Source of the DNA: Roseomonas gilardii subsp. gilardii | GTDB taxonomy: Bacteria > Pseudomonadota > Alphaproteobacteria > Acetobacterales > Acetobacteraceae | Reading direction: 5' to 3' | NCBI RefSeq assembly: GCF_023078375.1 | Contig: NZ_CP095554.1 | Span: 1,593,501 to 1,657,500, forward strand | Length of the DNA: 64,000 bases | Shown: positions 16,709 through 27,478 of the stretch, piece after piece | Numbering within the stretch: the first letter of the stretch is position 1 | How the letters are laid out: the number at the start of each line of letters is the position of its first letter | Position numbers and translations under genes: made by a program | The notes under the pieces: generated by a model | Databases searched by the model: none | What the model saw: only the letters and a program-made list of their open reading frames with translations | What the model was told of the DNA's origin: nothing

Positions 16709-18352
16709 ATGCCGCAGGATGCCGCCGACGCCACCGCGAAGTGGACGGAGATCGCCTCCCTGGCACGGGCGCCGGGGGCCTCGGCGATCCGCCCGCTCTT
16801 CGCCGCCGATCCGGGCCGGGCGGAGCGCTTCACCTTCCGCGCCGGCGGGGTGCTGCTGGACCTGTCCAAGACTTCCATCGCCCCGGAGGTGATGCAGGCG
16901 CTGCTGGGCCTGGCGCGGGCGCGCGACGTGGCCGGACGGCGCCGGGCCATGGCGGCGGGCGAGCGGATCAACACGACCGAGGACCGGGCCGTGCTGCACA
17001 TGGCGCTGCGGGCGCCGCGCGGCACCTTCCGGGCGCTGGAGCGGGATGGGGAGGAGGACGCCTCCGCCAGCGTGAACGACACGCTGGAGGAGATGCGGGC
17101 CTTCACCCTGCGGACCCATGCGGGCCAGCCCTATACGGATGTGGTGAATATCGGCATCGGCGGCTCGGATCTCGGGCCGCAGATGGTGGTGCGGGCGCTG
17201 CACCGGCATGACAGCCCGATGCGGGCGCACTGGCTCTCCAATGCCGATGGCCATGCCTGGGAGGCGCTGCGGCACCAGCTCGACCCGGCGCGGACGCTGG
17301 TGCTGATCGCGTCCAAGACCTTCACCACCGCCGAGACCATGTCCAACGCGCATCTCGTGCGCGACTGGCTGCGCGCCACGCTGGGGGAGGCGGGCAACCG
17401 GCATCTCGTGGCGCTCTCCACCAACCGGAAGGCCACGGCGGAGTTCGGCGTGCCGGAGGACCAGGTCTTCGGCTTCCGCGACTGGGTGGGCGGGCGCTTC
17501 AGCCTCTGGTCGGCGGTGGGGCTTTCCATCGCGCTGTCCTGCGGCTGGCTGGCCTTCGAGCGCCTCCTGGCCGGGGCGCGGGCGATGGACGAGCATTTCC
17601 TCGCCGCGCCGGACGCGGAGAACCTGCCGCTGCTGATGGCGCTGGCCGAGGTCTGGCATGTGGACGGGCTGGGCTATGGCACCCGCGCGGTGCTGCCCTA
17701 TGACGAGCGGCTCGCCCGCTTCCCGGCGCATCTGCAACAACTGGAAATGGAATCCCTCGGCAAGCGCGTGACGCTGGAGGGGCTGCCGGTGACGCACAAC
17801 ACCGGGGCGGTGGTCTTCGGCGAGCCGGGCACCAATGCGCAGCATTCCTTCATGCAACTGCTGCACCAGGGCACCACGCCGGTGCCGGCGGATATCGTGC
17901 TGGTGGCGCGGCCGGACCACCACTTCCCGGCCAGCCATCGCCTGCTGCTGGCCAATGGGCTGGCCCAGGCCGAGGCATTGCTGCGCGGCCGCGATGCCGA
18001 GGAGGTGCGGGCCGAGATGATGAAGGCCGGCAAGTCCGCGGCGGAGGTGGAGGCGCTGCTGCCGCACCGGCTCTTCCCCGGGGACCGGCCGAGCACCACG
18101 ATCCTGATCCCGGAACTGACGCCCTTCACCCTGGGGCAGCTCGTGGCGCTGTACGAACACAAGGTCTTCTGCCTCGGCGCGCTGTGGGACGTGAATGCCT
18201 TCGACCAATGGGGCGTGGAACTGGGCAAGCAACTCGCCAGTGCCATCCTGCCGGAGCTCACGGGACCGGTGGGGCCGGGGCATGACGGTTCCACCGCCGC
18301 GCTGATCGGCGCGCTGAAGCGGCTCTGGCCGGAGGGAACGGGCCAGGGCTAG
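16709..18352 (+). CDS. pgi: Glucose-6-phosphate isomerase
   Basis: The enzyme interconverts glucose-6-phosphate and fructose-6-phosphate. The 547-residue protein has the phosphate-binding NIGIGGSDLGPQMV, the PGI signature 1 region (GGRFSLWSAVGLSIAL), a QLEMESLGKRVT segment, GEPGTNAQHSFMQLLHQGTT with the active-site His, and signature 2 LWDVNAFDQWGVELGKQLA with the catalytic Lys. ATG 16709 follows GGGAGAGGGGAAT; the frame is open upstream but is not PGI-like there. The next gene starts 49 bp later. Confidence 0.97.
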   Translation: MPQDAADATAKWTEIASLARAPGASAIRPLFAADPGRAERFTFRAGGVLLDLSKTSIAPEVMQALLGLARARDVAGRRRAMAAGERINTTEDRAVLHMALRAPRGTFRALERDGEEDASASVNDTLEEMRAFTLRTHAGQPYTDVVNIGIGGSDLGPQMVVRALHRHDSPMRAHWLSNADGHAWEALRHQLDPARTLVLIASKTFTTAETMSNAHLVRDWLRATLGEAGNRHLVALSTNRKATAEFGVPEDQVFGFRDWVGGRFSLWSAVGLSIALSCGWLAFERLLAGARAMDEHFLAAPDAENLPLLMALAEVWHVDGLGYGTRAVLPYDERLARFPAHLQQLEMESLGKRVTLEGLPVTHNTGAVVFGEPGTNAQHSFMQLLHQGTTPVPADIVLVARPDHHFPASHRLLLANGLAQAEALLRGRDAEEVRAEMMKAGKSAAEVEALLPHRLFPGDRPSTTILIPELTPFTLGQLVALYEHKVFCLGALWDVNAFDQWGVELGKQLASAILPELTGPVGPGHDGSTAALIGALKRLWPEGTGQG

Positions 18353-18401
18353 GCTCCTCTCCGGGAGGCGCCCGGGAGCGGCGCCGGGAGGGGAGAGGCC
18401 C

Positions 18402-19412
18402 ATGGAAAGGATCGGTGTCGCGGTGGTGGGGCTGGGCCCCGCCGCCCAGCCGCATGCGCGCAGCCTGCTGGACCTGTCGGACCGGGCCGAGGTCGTCTGG
18501 GCCGCCAGCCGGACGCGGGAGCGGGCGGAGGCTTTCGCGCGGGACTTCCCCTTTCCCGCCACCACCGACATCGGGGCCGCCATCGCCGATCCGCGGGTGC
18601 GGGCGGTGCTGGTGCTCACCCCGCCGGCGGCGCATCTGGAGGTGGCGCGGCGCTGCCTCGATGCGGGCAAGCATGTGCTGGTGGAAAAGCCGCTGGAGCT
18701 GGACGCGGCCAGGGGAGGGATCCTGGTCGAGGCCGCGCGGCGGGCCGGGCTCTGCCTCGGCGTGATGCTGCAGCACCGCTTCCGCCCCGCCAGCCTGAGG
18801 CTGCGCGCGGTGCTGGAGGGTGGGGCGCTGGGCGCGGTGCAGGCGGCCTCGATGAGCGTGCCCTGGTGGCGGCCGCAGAGCTATTATGACGAGCCCGGGC
18901 GCGGCACGCGGGCGCGCGATGGCGGCGGCGTGCTGCTGACCCAGGCGATCCATACGCTGGACCTGTTCCGCTCCCTGGTTGGGATCAGCGCCGTGACGGC
19001 GGCGGAGGCACGCACCACGGCCCTGCACCGGATGGAGACGGAGGACTATGTCGCCGCCCTGCTGCGCCTGGGGAATGGCGCGCCGGGGATGCTGATGGCC
19101 ACCACCGCCTTTCCGCCGGGGCAGCCGGAGCGGATCGAGGTGATCGGCGCCGGGGGCTCGGCCAGCCTGGTCGGCGGGGCGCTGGACCTCGCCTGGGCCG
19201 ATGGGCGGCGGGAGCATGTCGAGGCCGAGGGCAGCACCGGCAGCGGGGCGAACATCATGGACTTCCCGCATGACGCGCACCGGGCGCTGATCGCCGATTT
19301 CCTCGATGCCTGCCGGGCGGGCAGGGCGCCCGCCGTGTCCGGGGAGGAGGCGCTGGAATCGCAGCGCTGGGTGGAGCGCATCCTGACGCGGGCGGCGGAG
19401 GGCCGGGCTTAA
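18402..19412 (+). CDS. Gfo/Idh/MocA family NAD(P)-dependent oxidoreductase
   Basis: The 336-residue protein has an N-terminal Rossmann fold (AVVGLGPAAQPHARSLLDL), the family EKP motif (LVEKPLELD, about residue 97) and a C-terminal alpha/beta sheet domain. The C-terminal domain contains GGVLLTQAIHTLDLFRSLVG, where the histidine is the usual catalytic position. These enzymes oxidise or reduce sugars, inositols or related alcohols. It follows pgi by 49 bp on the same strand, so the two may be co-transcribed. The substrate cannot be read from sequence. Confidence 0.88.
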   Translation: MERIGVAVVGLGPAAQPHARSLLDLSDRAEVVWAASRTRERAEAFARDFPFPATTDIGAAIADPRVRAVLVLTPPAAHLEVARRCLDAGKHVLVEKPLELDAARGGILVEAARRAGLCLGVMLQHRFRPASLRLRAVLEGGALGAVQAASMSVPWWRPQSYYDEPGRGTRARDGGGVLLTQAIHTLDLFRSLVGISAVTAAEARTTALHRMETEDYVAALLRLGNGAPGMLMATTAFPPGQPERIEVIGAGGSASLVGGALDLAWADGRREHVEAEGSTGSGANIMDFPHDAHRALIADFLDACRAGRAPAVSGEEALESQRWVERILTRAAEGRA

Positions 19413-19455
19413 AGCATGATCCGCGCGAGCGGAAGCGCGCCGCTTTGGGCCACGC

Positions 19456-20454
19456 TCAGGCCGCCCCCCGCCCCATGGGCGAAGTGCCGGACGCCACCCC
19501 TTGTGCCGGATCGGATGCCGCATCCCCCATCAGGCGGGAGAAGCTGTCGGCAGGCCGGTTCTGCATCTCGTCGAAGACCAGTTCCTCCGGCCGGCGCGTC
19601 AGCCGGATCCGGGTGCTGCCTTCGGCCTGTTCGATGAAACTGTCGAGATGCGTGAAGTTCTGCTGCGTCAGGTCGAGGACCGGCTCGCGGGACTGCTGCA
19701 TCTTCTCGCGGAAACCCAAGGCGGTACCGTAGCTCGACATGTATTCGACGAGGCGGCGGAAGAGTTTCGGCAGCAGGCAGGCTCCGTCCGTGATCACCGC
19801 GAGGCTGTCGGCATCGAAGCCGGCATTGGTCCTGTCCTCGGGCCAGAGTCCCAGCCCTGCCGTCCGGGCCTGGGCCACGGCCGCAGTCAGGCTGTCGCGC
19901 AGATCGCGGAACAGGCCGGTGTAGAAGGTCGGATAGGCGAGGCCCTGGCGCAGAGCGATGATATTGTAGCTCTTCGCGAGATAGGCCGTGTCGAGGAAGA
20001 CCGGCTCCCCGACAGCGAAGGGCGAGGAGCCGGCATGGACGAAGGCGACCGGGCGGCCGTTCTTCTCGACCGAGCGAGCCAGGATATGGCCGGGTGTGCT
20101 GTCCCGGGCCGAGACCACGGTGTTCCGGCCCTCGTCCCAGACCACCCCGGTGATCCCGGCAAAGTCCAGCAGCAGCTCCTGCGCCCGTTCCGCCCATCGC
20201 CGCGGCTGGTGATAGACGCCGCCGCCGCTCGGCGGGCTGTAATGGGTCTCCAGCGCGTCGATCGCCTCGATGCGGAGCTGGACATGGCCCCGGGCGTTGA
20301 TCCGGGGGCGGAAGCCGCCCAGCCTGCCCAGCTGCGCAGGATCGTCGGGGGCGAAACGGATGGAGTCGCCATCGGGCGAGTATCCCGTGACGTGGAACCG
20401 GCCGGGGATGGACCAGAAGGGCATGATTCCGTCTTCGTCCCAGACTTGCCGCAT
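19456..20454 (-). CDS. Staphylococcal-nuclease-fold-like protein
   Basis: The 332-residue protein has an N-terminal stretch resembling the SNase OB-fold: GYSPDGDSIRF (metal-binding D-G-D) followed by VQLRIEAIDALETHY, equivalent to the LR-x-x-GIDAPE strand of thermonucleases. The rest (about 180-330) is not recognised; it contains LWPEDRTNAGFD, echoing the C-terminal region of SNase-like proteins. There is no signal peptide, so the protein would be cytoplasmic, unlike most thermonucleases. ATG 20454 lies next to a small AT-rich patch at 20455-20480 that may hold the promoter. Nuclease activity is inferred only. Confidence 0.6.
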   Translation of the reverse strand: MRQVWDEDGIMPFWSIPGRFHVTGYSPDGDSIRFAPDDPAQLGRLGGFRPRINARGHVQLRIEAIDALETHYSPPSGGGVYHQPRRWAERAQELLLDFAGITGVVWDEGRNTVVSARDSTPGHILARSVEKNGRPVAFVHAGSSPFAVGEPVFLDTAYLAKSYNIIALRQGLAYPTFYTGLFRDLRDSLTAAVAQARTAGLGLWPEDRTNAGFDADSLAVITDGACLLPKLFRRLVEYMSSYGTALGFREKMQQSREPVLDLTQQNFTHLDSFIEQAEGSTRIRLTRRPEELVFDEMQNRPADSFSRLMGDAASDPAQGVASGTSPMGRGAA

Positions 20455-20590
20455 GAATTTTAATTCTATGACGAAATGAAAAATGCCGGCGATGACGATT
20501 TCGGGACAGGAAAGCGCCCTGGCGCGGTTTTCAGCCCAGGACGATCTGCTCTAGCGTCCGGCCTCCTCAGATTTTCGGGAAGCGCGGCGC

Positions 20591-21769
20591 ATGTCCTACG
20601 ACCTCATCCTCACCGGCGGGCGGGTGATCGACCCGTCGCAGAAGATCGACGGTGTCATGGATGTCGGCTTTTCCGGCGGCAAGGTCGCGAAGCTCGGCCA
20701 GGGGTTGGCGACGGGGCTGGAGGCCGGGCCGGAGACGGATGTGCGCGACGTGTCGGGGTATATCGTCTCGCCCGGGCTGATCGACCTGCACACCCATGTC
20801 TATGATGGCGGCACCTCGCTCGGCATCAATGCGGAGCATTTCGCGCGGATCTCCGGCGTCACCACGGCCGTCGATACGGGCAGCGCGGGGCCGGGCAACT
20901 GGCCGGGCTTCCGTCACCATGTGATCGAGCGCAGCCAGGTGCGCATCCTGGCCTATCTCCATGTCTCCCACGCCGGTATCTTCGGCTTCTCCAAGCGGGT
21001 GATGGTGGGCGAGAGCGGCGACCTGCGGCTGATGAACCCGATCGAGGCGGTGCAGGTGGCCGATGCCAACCGCGACGTGATCGTGGGCATCAAGGTGCGG
21101 GTCGGGCTGCATGCCTCGGGCAATTCCGGCACGGTGCCGCTGGATATCGCGCTGCAGGTGGCCGACGAGACCGGCTTGCCGCTGATGGCGCATATCGACC
21201 ACCCGCCGCCGAGCTACGAGGAGGTGGTGGAGCGGCTGCGGCCCGGCGACATCCTGACGCACTGCTTCCGGCCCTTCCCCAACGCGCCGATCACCGCCCA
21301 GGGCAAGGTGAAGCCGGTGGTGCTGGCGGCGCGGGAGCGTGGGGTGATCTTCGATATCGGGCATGGCCAGGGCAGCTTCGCCTTCAAGACCGCCCGGGCC
21401 ATGCTGGCCAACGGCTTCCCGCCGGACACCATCTCCTCCGACGTGCATGCGCTGTGCATCAACGGCCCGGCCTTCGACCAGGTGACCACCCTGTCGAAGT
21501 TCCTCTGCCTCGGCATGCCGCTGGACGAGGTGATCGCGCGCTCCACGGTCGAGGCGGCGAAGGCGCTGAAGCGGCCGGAACTGGGCTCGCTGAGGCCGGG
21601 CAGCGTGGGCGATGCCACCATCCTTTCGGTGAAGGAGGGGAGCTTCGACTATGTGGACGTGACCGGCGAGGTGCTGAACGGGGACCGTCGCATCCTGTCC
21701 GAGGGCGTGGTGATCGGCGGCAAGTGGTGGCATCCGCAGGAGGCCGGCGCCTTCAGGCGCTCCGCCTGA
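20591..21769 (+). CDS. Amidohydrolase/deacetylase-family metallo-dependent hydrolase
   Basis: The 392-residue TIM-barrel hydrolase has the HxH metal pair in SPGLIDLHTHVYDGG (His67, His69). A VGIKVRVG strand has a lysine in the position of the carbamylated bridging residue. Further ligands lie in MAHIDHPPP, DILTHCFRP and the late SSDVH aspartate/histidine. The small beta-sandwich is formed by both termini (YDLILTGGRVIDPSQKIDG; PGSVGDATIL). Relatives are annotated as dihydroorotase-like or N-acyl-amino-acid deacetylases. The substrate is unknown. Confidence 0.88.
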   Translation: MSYDLILTGGRVIDPSQKIDGVMDVGFSGGKVAKLGQGLATGLEAGPETDVRDVSGYIVSPGLIDLHTHVYDGGTSLGINAEHFARISGVTTAVDTGSAGPGNWPGFRHHVIERSQVRILAYLHVSHAGIFGFSKRVMVGESGDLRLMNPIEAVQVADANRDVIVGIKVRVGLHASGNSGTVPLDIALQVADETGLPLMAHIDHPPPSYEEVVERLRPGDILTHCFRPFPNAPITAQGKVKPVVLAARERGVIFDIGHGQGSFAFKTARAMLANGFPPDTISSDVHALCINGPAFDQVTTLSKFLCLGMPLDEVIARSTVEAAKALKRPELGSLRPGSVGDATILSVKEGSFDYVDVTGEVLNGDRRILSEGVVIGGKWWHPQEAGAFRRSA

Positions 21770-22052
21770 CAGGGCGCGGTCCGGTCGCGGAACGGGCGGC
21801 GTTCCACGGGGAACAGGACCCTTCCCCGCCGGATGGGCCGAGCGAGCGCCGGCCGGCGAGGCGGCTGCGCTTTCCGGCCGGGTCTGCCCCGCCCGTTTCC
21901 ACGCCCGGCACAGGATGGACCGCAGGGATGGCGCGGGAAAATCAGCGTGAGAACACGGGCTTGGCGCGTGTTCTTCGACTGTCGTGAAAGTTACGCCGCC
22001 CCTGCATCACGCGGTTGCGATAAACCGGCCGGCAGTCTAGGACACTGTTCCG

Positions 22053-23244
22053 ATGGACGGATCGCTGCCGGGCACGCTTGCCGACGCCCCGGCCCCCCGA
22101 GGGGAGGGGCCGCTTCCCGCCTACCGGAACAGGGTGGCGGCGGGCAATCTGCGTCCCGATCCGGCCCAGGAAGAGGCGGCGGAGCGGCTCCAGGAGCTCT
22201 GGCAGCGCATCCGGGGCTATGACCCGAAGCCTCTGGCTGAGCCGGCCGCGGAAAGCAGCGGGCTGCTGGGCCGGCTGTTCCGGCGCAAGCCCGCGGCCGA
22301 GGCGCTGCCGGAGGCGCCGAAGGGCCTCTACCTCGTCGGCGAGGTCGGTCGGGGCAAGTCCATGCTGATGGACCTGTTCTTCGACACGGCGGAGGTCGCG
22401 CGCAAGCAGCGCATCCACTTCCACCAGTTCATGCAGGACTGCCACCGGCGCATCCACCTGTGGAAGCGGGAGAACCCCAACGGCGACGACCCGATCCCGC
22501 CGCTGGCCGACACGATCGCCGCCAAGGCCGCGCTGCTCTGCTTCGACGAGTTCCAGGTGCATGACATCACCGATGCCATGATCCTGGGGCGGCTGTTTCA
22601 GGCGCTCTTCGCGCGTGGGGTGGTGGTGGTCGCGACCTCCAACACGGCGCCGGACGATCTGTTCAAGGGCAAGCCGGGGCGGGACGCCTTCCTGCCCTTC
22701 ATCGCGCTGATCAAGGCACGGACCGGGCTTCTGTTCCTGGATTCGCGGCAGGATTACCGGCGCGACCGGGGGCGGTCCCTGACCACCACCTGGCACAGCC
22801 CGGATGACGGGCGGGCGGAGCGGGCGCTGGACGTGGCTTTCCGGGAGCTGACCGGGCGGGATCATGGGGAGCCCGCGCGGATCGAGATGCCGGGCCGCAG
22901 CTTCTCGGTCTCGCAGGCGCATGGAGGCGTCGCGCGGGCCGGGTTCGACGAGCTCTGCGGAGCCTTCCTGGGGCCGGGGGACTACCTGGCGCTGGCGACG
23001 CGCTTCCACACCCTGATCCTGGACGGGGTGCCGCGGCTCGGGCCGGAGAATTACGACAAGGCGCGCCGTTTCATCACGCTGATCGACGCCTTGTACGAGC
23101 ATCGCTGCAAGCTGGTGGCCAGTGCCGCCGCGCAGCCGGACACTCTCTATGAGCGGGGAGAACGCGCAGATGTTCCAGCGCACCGCCTCCCGCCTCATGG
23201 AGATGCAGAGTCGGGAGTACCTGGCGCTGCCACATCTCGACTGA
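22053..23244 (+). CDS. zapE: Cell division protein ZapE (AFG1-like ATPase), apparent frameshift near C-terminus
   Basis: This ATPase of the AFG1/ZapE family has Walker A GEVGRGKSMLMD (about residue 98), Walker B LLCFDEFQVHD, and VVATSNTAPDDLFKG. ZapE acts at the Z-ring under stress in E. coli. Up to residue ~368 (LYEHRCKLVASAAAQPDTLY) all is normal. The frame is then lost in the four-G run at 23155-23158. One extra G restores GENAQMFQRTASRLMEMQSR and EYLALPHLD-stop at 23244, the expected family ending. As sequenced, the ribosome would read on in the wrong frame into the next gene, giving a 586-residue hybrid. Confidence 0.88.
23155..23158 (+). other. Homopolymer frameshift site in zapE
   Basis: There is a run of four G. 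GAG CGG GGG GAG AAC GCG would give the expected E-R-G-E-N-A sequence, so one G appears to be missing. Confidence 0.7.
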
Positions 23245-23264
23245 GACGCATGAAGGGGGAAGAC

Positions 23265-23813
23265 ATGCGCCGTGGAACTGTTTGGGGGAAGTTTCTGTTC
23301 GTGCTGGCGGGCTGTGGCCTCGCGGCGGTGCTCGGCGCGGGGAACGCCGATGCCGCCCGCAAGGGCAGCGACAGCCATCGCGGCACGCAGGTGACGCGGA
23401 GCGTCAAGGCGAAGCCGGCGACCAGCCGGCGGGTGGCCAGCGCCGCGCCGTCGGTGCGCCGCGTATCCGCCAGCACCGCCACCGGGCGTGGCAAGGCCGT
23501 GGCCAGCCGCTCCACGCGCGGCGCGGCCAAGGCCGGGGGCGGCGGACGCCATGTGGTGGCGAGCAAGCAGATGAGCCGTTCCGAGATGAAGGCCATGGCC
23601 TCTGGCACCTGCCTGCGGCGGGATGCACGGGGCAACTGCACGGGGGCGCGGCTGGCCAGCTTCGCCTCCTCCGCCCGGGCGGCGACGCCGCGCCGCAGCG
23701 TCTGGCACGCCGGCCTGCCGGCGCCGGAGGCCGAGCAGATGGCCTGCCCCGAAGGCACACTGGCCACGCTGGCCCGTGGCCATACCGATACGATCCGCTG
23801 CATGCCGCTCTGA
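23265..23813 (+). CDS. Small secreted basic protein, function unknown
   Basis: This 182-residue protein has a clear Sec signal, MRRGTVWGKFLFVLAGCGLA followed by AVLGAGNADAA. Then comes a low-complexity Ser/Arg/Lys/Ala-rich section and a C-terminal half with several cysteines (GTCLRRDARGNC; MACPEGTLATLA; IRCMPL) that could form disulphides in the periplasm. ATG 23265 has GGGGGA upstream. It lies 20 bp after the restored zapE stop, so it may be co-transcribed. I recognise no family. Confidence 0.65.
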   Translation: MRRGTVWGKFLFVLAGCGLAAVLGAGNADAARKGSDSHRGTQVTRSVKAKPATSRRVASAAPSVRRVSASTATGRGKAVASRSTRGAAKAGGGGRHVVASKQMSRSEMKAMASGTCLRRDARGNCTGARLASFASSARAATPRRSVWHAGLPAPEAEQMACPEGTLATLARGHTDTIRCMPL

Positions 23814-25116
<1,303 letters not shown>

Positions 25117-25125
25117 GAACATCCT

Positions 25126-25152
25126 GGGCCGGGGGCGATCCCCGGCCCTTTC
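25126..25152 (+). terminator. Terminator or attenuator hairpin between mdh and sucC
   Basis: GGGCCGGGG/CCCCGGCCC, a perfect 9-bp stem with a five-base loop, is followed by CTTTC. It sits in the 61-bp mdh-sucC gap only 25 bases before the sucC start, so it may let mdh be expressed more highly than suc genes. Confidence 0.7.
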
Positions 25153-25177
25153 CGCATTCAGAGAAGCGGAGACTTCC

Positions 25178-26371
25178 ATGAACATTCATGAGTACCAGGG
25201 CAAGGAGCTGCTGCGCCGCTACGGCGTCGCGGTGCTCGACGGCTACGTCGCCAAGACCCCGGAGGAGGCCGAGGCCGCGGCGAAGAAGCTGCCGGGCCCC
25301 GTGGTCGTGGTGAAGTCGCAGATCCATGCCGGCGGGCGTGGCGCGGGCCGCTTCAAGGACGACCCGAATGGCAAGGGCGGCGTGCGCGTCGTCAAGCCGG
25401 AGGCCGCCAAGGAAGCCGCCGCCGCCATGATCGGTCACACGCTGGTCACCAAGCAGACCGGCGCCGAGGGCAAGGTCGTCAATCAGGTCTATGTGGAGGC
25501 CGGCTGCGACATCAAGCGCGAGCTGTACCTCTCCATCCTGCTGGACCGTGAGACCTCCCGCATCACCGTGATGGCCTCGACCGAGGGCGGCATGGAGATC
25601 GAGGAGGTCGCCGAGCACCAGCCGGAAAAGATCCTCAAGGTCGCCGTCGATCCGGCCACCGGCATCCAGGGCTGGCACGCACGCAAGCTCGCCTTCGGCC
25701 TCGGGCTGGAGGGCAAGCAGGTCGGTGTCTTCACAAAGTTCGTGACAGCCATGTACCAGGCCTATACGGACCTCGACATGGCGATCGTCGAGATCAACCC
25801 GCTGGTGGTGACCGGCGCGGGCGAGGTCGTGGCGCTCGACGCCAAGGTCTCCTTCGACGACAACGCGCTGTTCCGGCACAAGGACCTGGAGGCCCTCCGC
25901 GACGAGACGGAGATGGACCCGAAGGAGCTGGACGCCGCCAAGAACGACCTGAACTACGTCGCGCTGGACGGTGAGATCGGCTGCATGGTGAACGGCGCCG
26001 GGCTGGCGATGGCCACCATGGACATCATCAAGCTCTACGGCTCCTCCCCGGCCAACTTCCTCGACGTGGGCGGCACGGCGACGGCCGACCGCGTGACCGA
26101 GGCGTTCCGGATCATCACCTCGGACAGCAACGTCAAGGGCATCCTGGTCAACATCTTCGGCGGCATCGCCAAGTGCGACATGATCGCCTCGGGCATCGTT
26201 CAGGCCGCCAAGAACCTGACCCTGAAGGTGCCGCTGGTGGTGCGCCTGGAGGGCACGAACGTGGACCTCGGCAAGAAGATCCTGGCCGAGAGCGGCCTGG
26301 CCATCATCCCCGCGGACAACCTCGCCGACGCCGCCCAGAAGGTGGTGGACGCCGTGAAGAAGGCGGCCTGA
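25178..26371 (+). CDS. sucC: Succinyl-CoA synthetase (ADP-forming) beta subunit
   Basis: The 397-residue subunit has an ATP-grasp fold: [36 protein letters not shown] (nucleotide loop), DLAMVEINPL-like [11 protein letters not shown], and a C-terminal CoA-ligase domain with [17 protein letters not shown] and [13 protein letters not shown]. With SucD it makes succinate and ATP or GTP from succinyl-CoA. It is separated from sucD by 3 bp. Confidence 0.98.
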   Translation: MNIHEYQGKELLRRYGVAVLDGYVAKTPEEAEAAAKKLPGPVVVVKSQIHAGGRGAGRFKDDPNGKGGVRVVKPEAAKEAAAAMIGHTLVTKQTGAEGKVVNQVYVEAGCDIKRELYLSILLDRETSRITVMASTEGGMEIEEVAEHQPEKILKVAVDPATGIQGWHARKLAFGLGLEGKQVGVFTKFVTAMYQAYTDLDMAIVEINPLVVTGAGEVVALDAKVSFDDNALFRHKDLEALRDETEMDPKELDAAKNDLNYVALDGEIGCMVNGAGLAMATMDIIKLYGSSPANFLDVGGTATADRVTEAFRIITSDSNVKGILVNIFGGIAKCDMIASGIVQAAKNLTLKVPLVVRLEGTNVDLGKKILAESGLAIIPADNLADAAQKVVDAVKKAA

Positions 26372-26374
26372 ACC

Positions 26375-27265
26375 ATGGCTATCCTCGTCGACAAGCACAC
26401 CAAGGTGATGACCCAGGGATTCACCGGGTCCCAGGGCACCTTCCATGCCGAGCAGGGCATCGCCTACGGCACCAACTATGTGGGTGGCGTGACCCCGGGC
26501 AAGGGCGGGCAGACCCATATCGGCCTGCCGGTCTTCAACACCGTGGCCGAGTGCGTGGAGAAGACGGGCGCCGATGCCTCCGTCATCTACGTGCCGCCGC
26601 CCTTCGCCGCGGACTCGATCCTGGAGGCGATCGCGGCCGAGGTCCCGCTGATCGTCTGCATCACCGAGGGCATCCCGGTGCTGGACATGGTCAAGGTGAA
26701 GCGGGCGCTGGACGGTTCCAGGTCCCGCCTGATCGGGCCGAACTGCCCGGGCGTGATCACCCCGGAGGCCTGCAAGATCGGCATCATGCCGGGCTACATC
26801 CACAAGCGCGGCTCGGTGGGCGTGGTCTCCCGCTCCGGCACCCTGACCTATGAGGCGGTGGCGCAGACCACGGCCGCGGGCCTCGGCCAGTCCACCTGCG
26901 TGGGCATCGGCGGCGACCCGGTGAAGGGCACGGACTTCCTGGATGTTCTCCAGATGTTCCTGGCCGACCCCGAGACCAAGCAGATCGTGATGATCGGCGA
27001 GATCGGCGGCCAGTCGGAGATCATCGCGGCCGAGTTCCTGGGCCAGGAGAACAAGCCCGGCTCCAGGAACTACAAGCCGGTCGTGGGCTTCATCGCCGGC
27101 GCCACGGCGCCTCCGGGCCGCCGCATGGGCCATGCGGGTGCGGTGATTTCGGGCGGCAAGGACACGGCCGAGGCCAAGATGGACGCCATGCGTTCCGCCG
27201 GCATCTTCGTGGCCGACAGCCCGGCCTCGCTGGGCTCGACCATGATGAAGGCCATCAAGGGCTGA
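26375..27265 (+). CDS. sucD: Succinyl-CoA synthetase alpha subunit
   Basis: The 296-residue subunit binds CoA ([27 protein letters not shown]) and carries the phosphorylated active-site His253 in [38 protein letters not shown] is the signature region. It partners SucC and is followed by a hairpin and then sucA. Confidence 0.98.
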   Translation: MAILVDKHTKVMTQGFTGSQGTFHAEQGIAYGTNYVGGVTPGKGGQTHIGLPVFNTVAECVEKTGADASVIYVPPPFAADSILEAIAAEVPLIVCITEGIPVLDMVKVKRALDGSRSRLIGPNCPGVITPEACKIGIMPGYIHKRGSVGVVSRSGTLTYEAVAQTTAAGLGQSTCVGIGGDPVKGTDFLDVLQMFLADPETKQIVMIGEIGGQSEIIAAEFLGQENKPGSRNYKPVVGFIAGATAPPGRRMGHAGAVISGGKDTAEAKMDAMRSAGIFVADSPASLGSTMMKAIKG

Positions 27266-27273
27266 AGCCCGTG

Positions 27274-27301
27274 CCGTCCCGGGGGACCTGCCCCGGGACG
27301 G
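27274..27301 (+). other. Strong hairpin between sucD and sucA
   Basis: CCGTCCCGGG/CCCGGGACGG is a perfect 10-bp stem with an eight-base loop and no T-run, starting 8 bases after sucD. It may protect the sucCD mRNA or act as a partial terminator. The 213-bp gap leaves room for a sucA promoter. Confidence 0.55.
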
Positions 27302-27478
27302 ATGCCCGGCCGGAGGCGCGAGCGTTTTCCGTGACGCGCACCTGATCCGCCTGTCGCGGGTGCCATCCTCCGGCCATGGTCACTATGTTTACGGGCGCCG
27401 CCGCAGTATAGCGGCGGCGTTCTTGCATGTCGTCAGCCGGCTGGCCCGACGGAGGGTCGGCTCGCAGGAGGAAGACCG

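Noticed and set aside
22053-23813. A single 586-residue ZapE fusion protein
   Set aside because: The normal ZapE C-terminus exists in the alternative frame and the tail belongs to a separate secreted protein with its own ribosome site and signal peptide, so the fusion is explained by one missing G.
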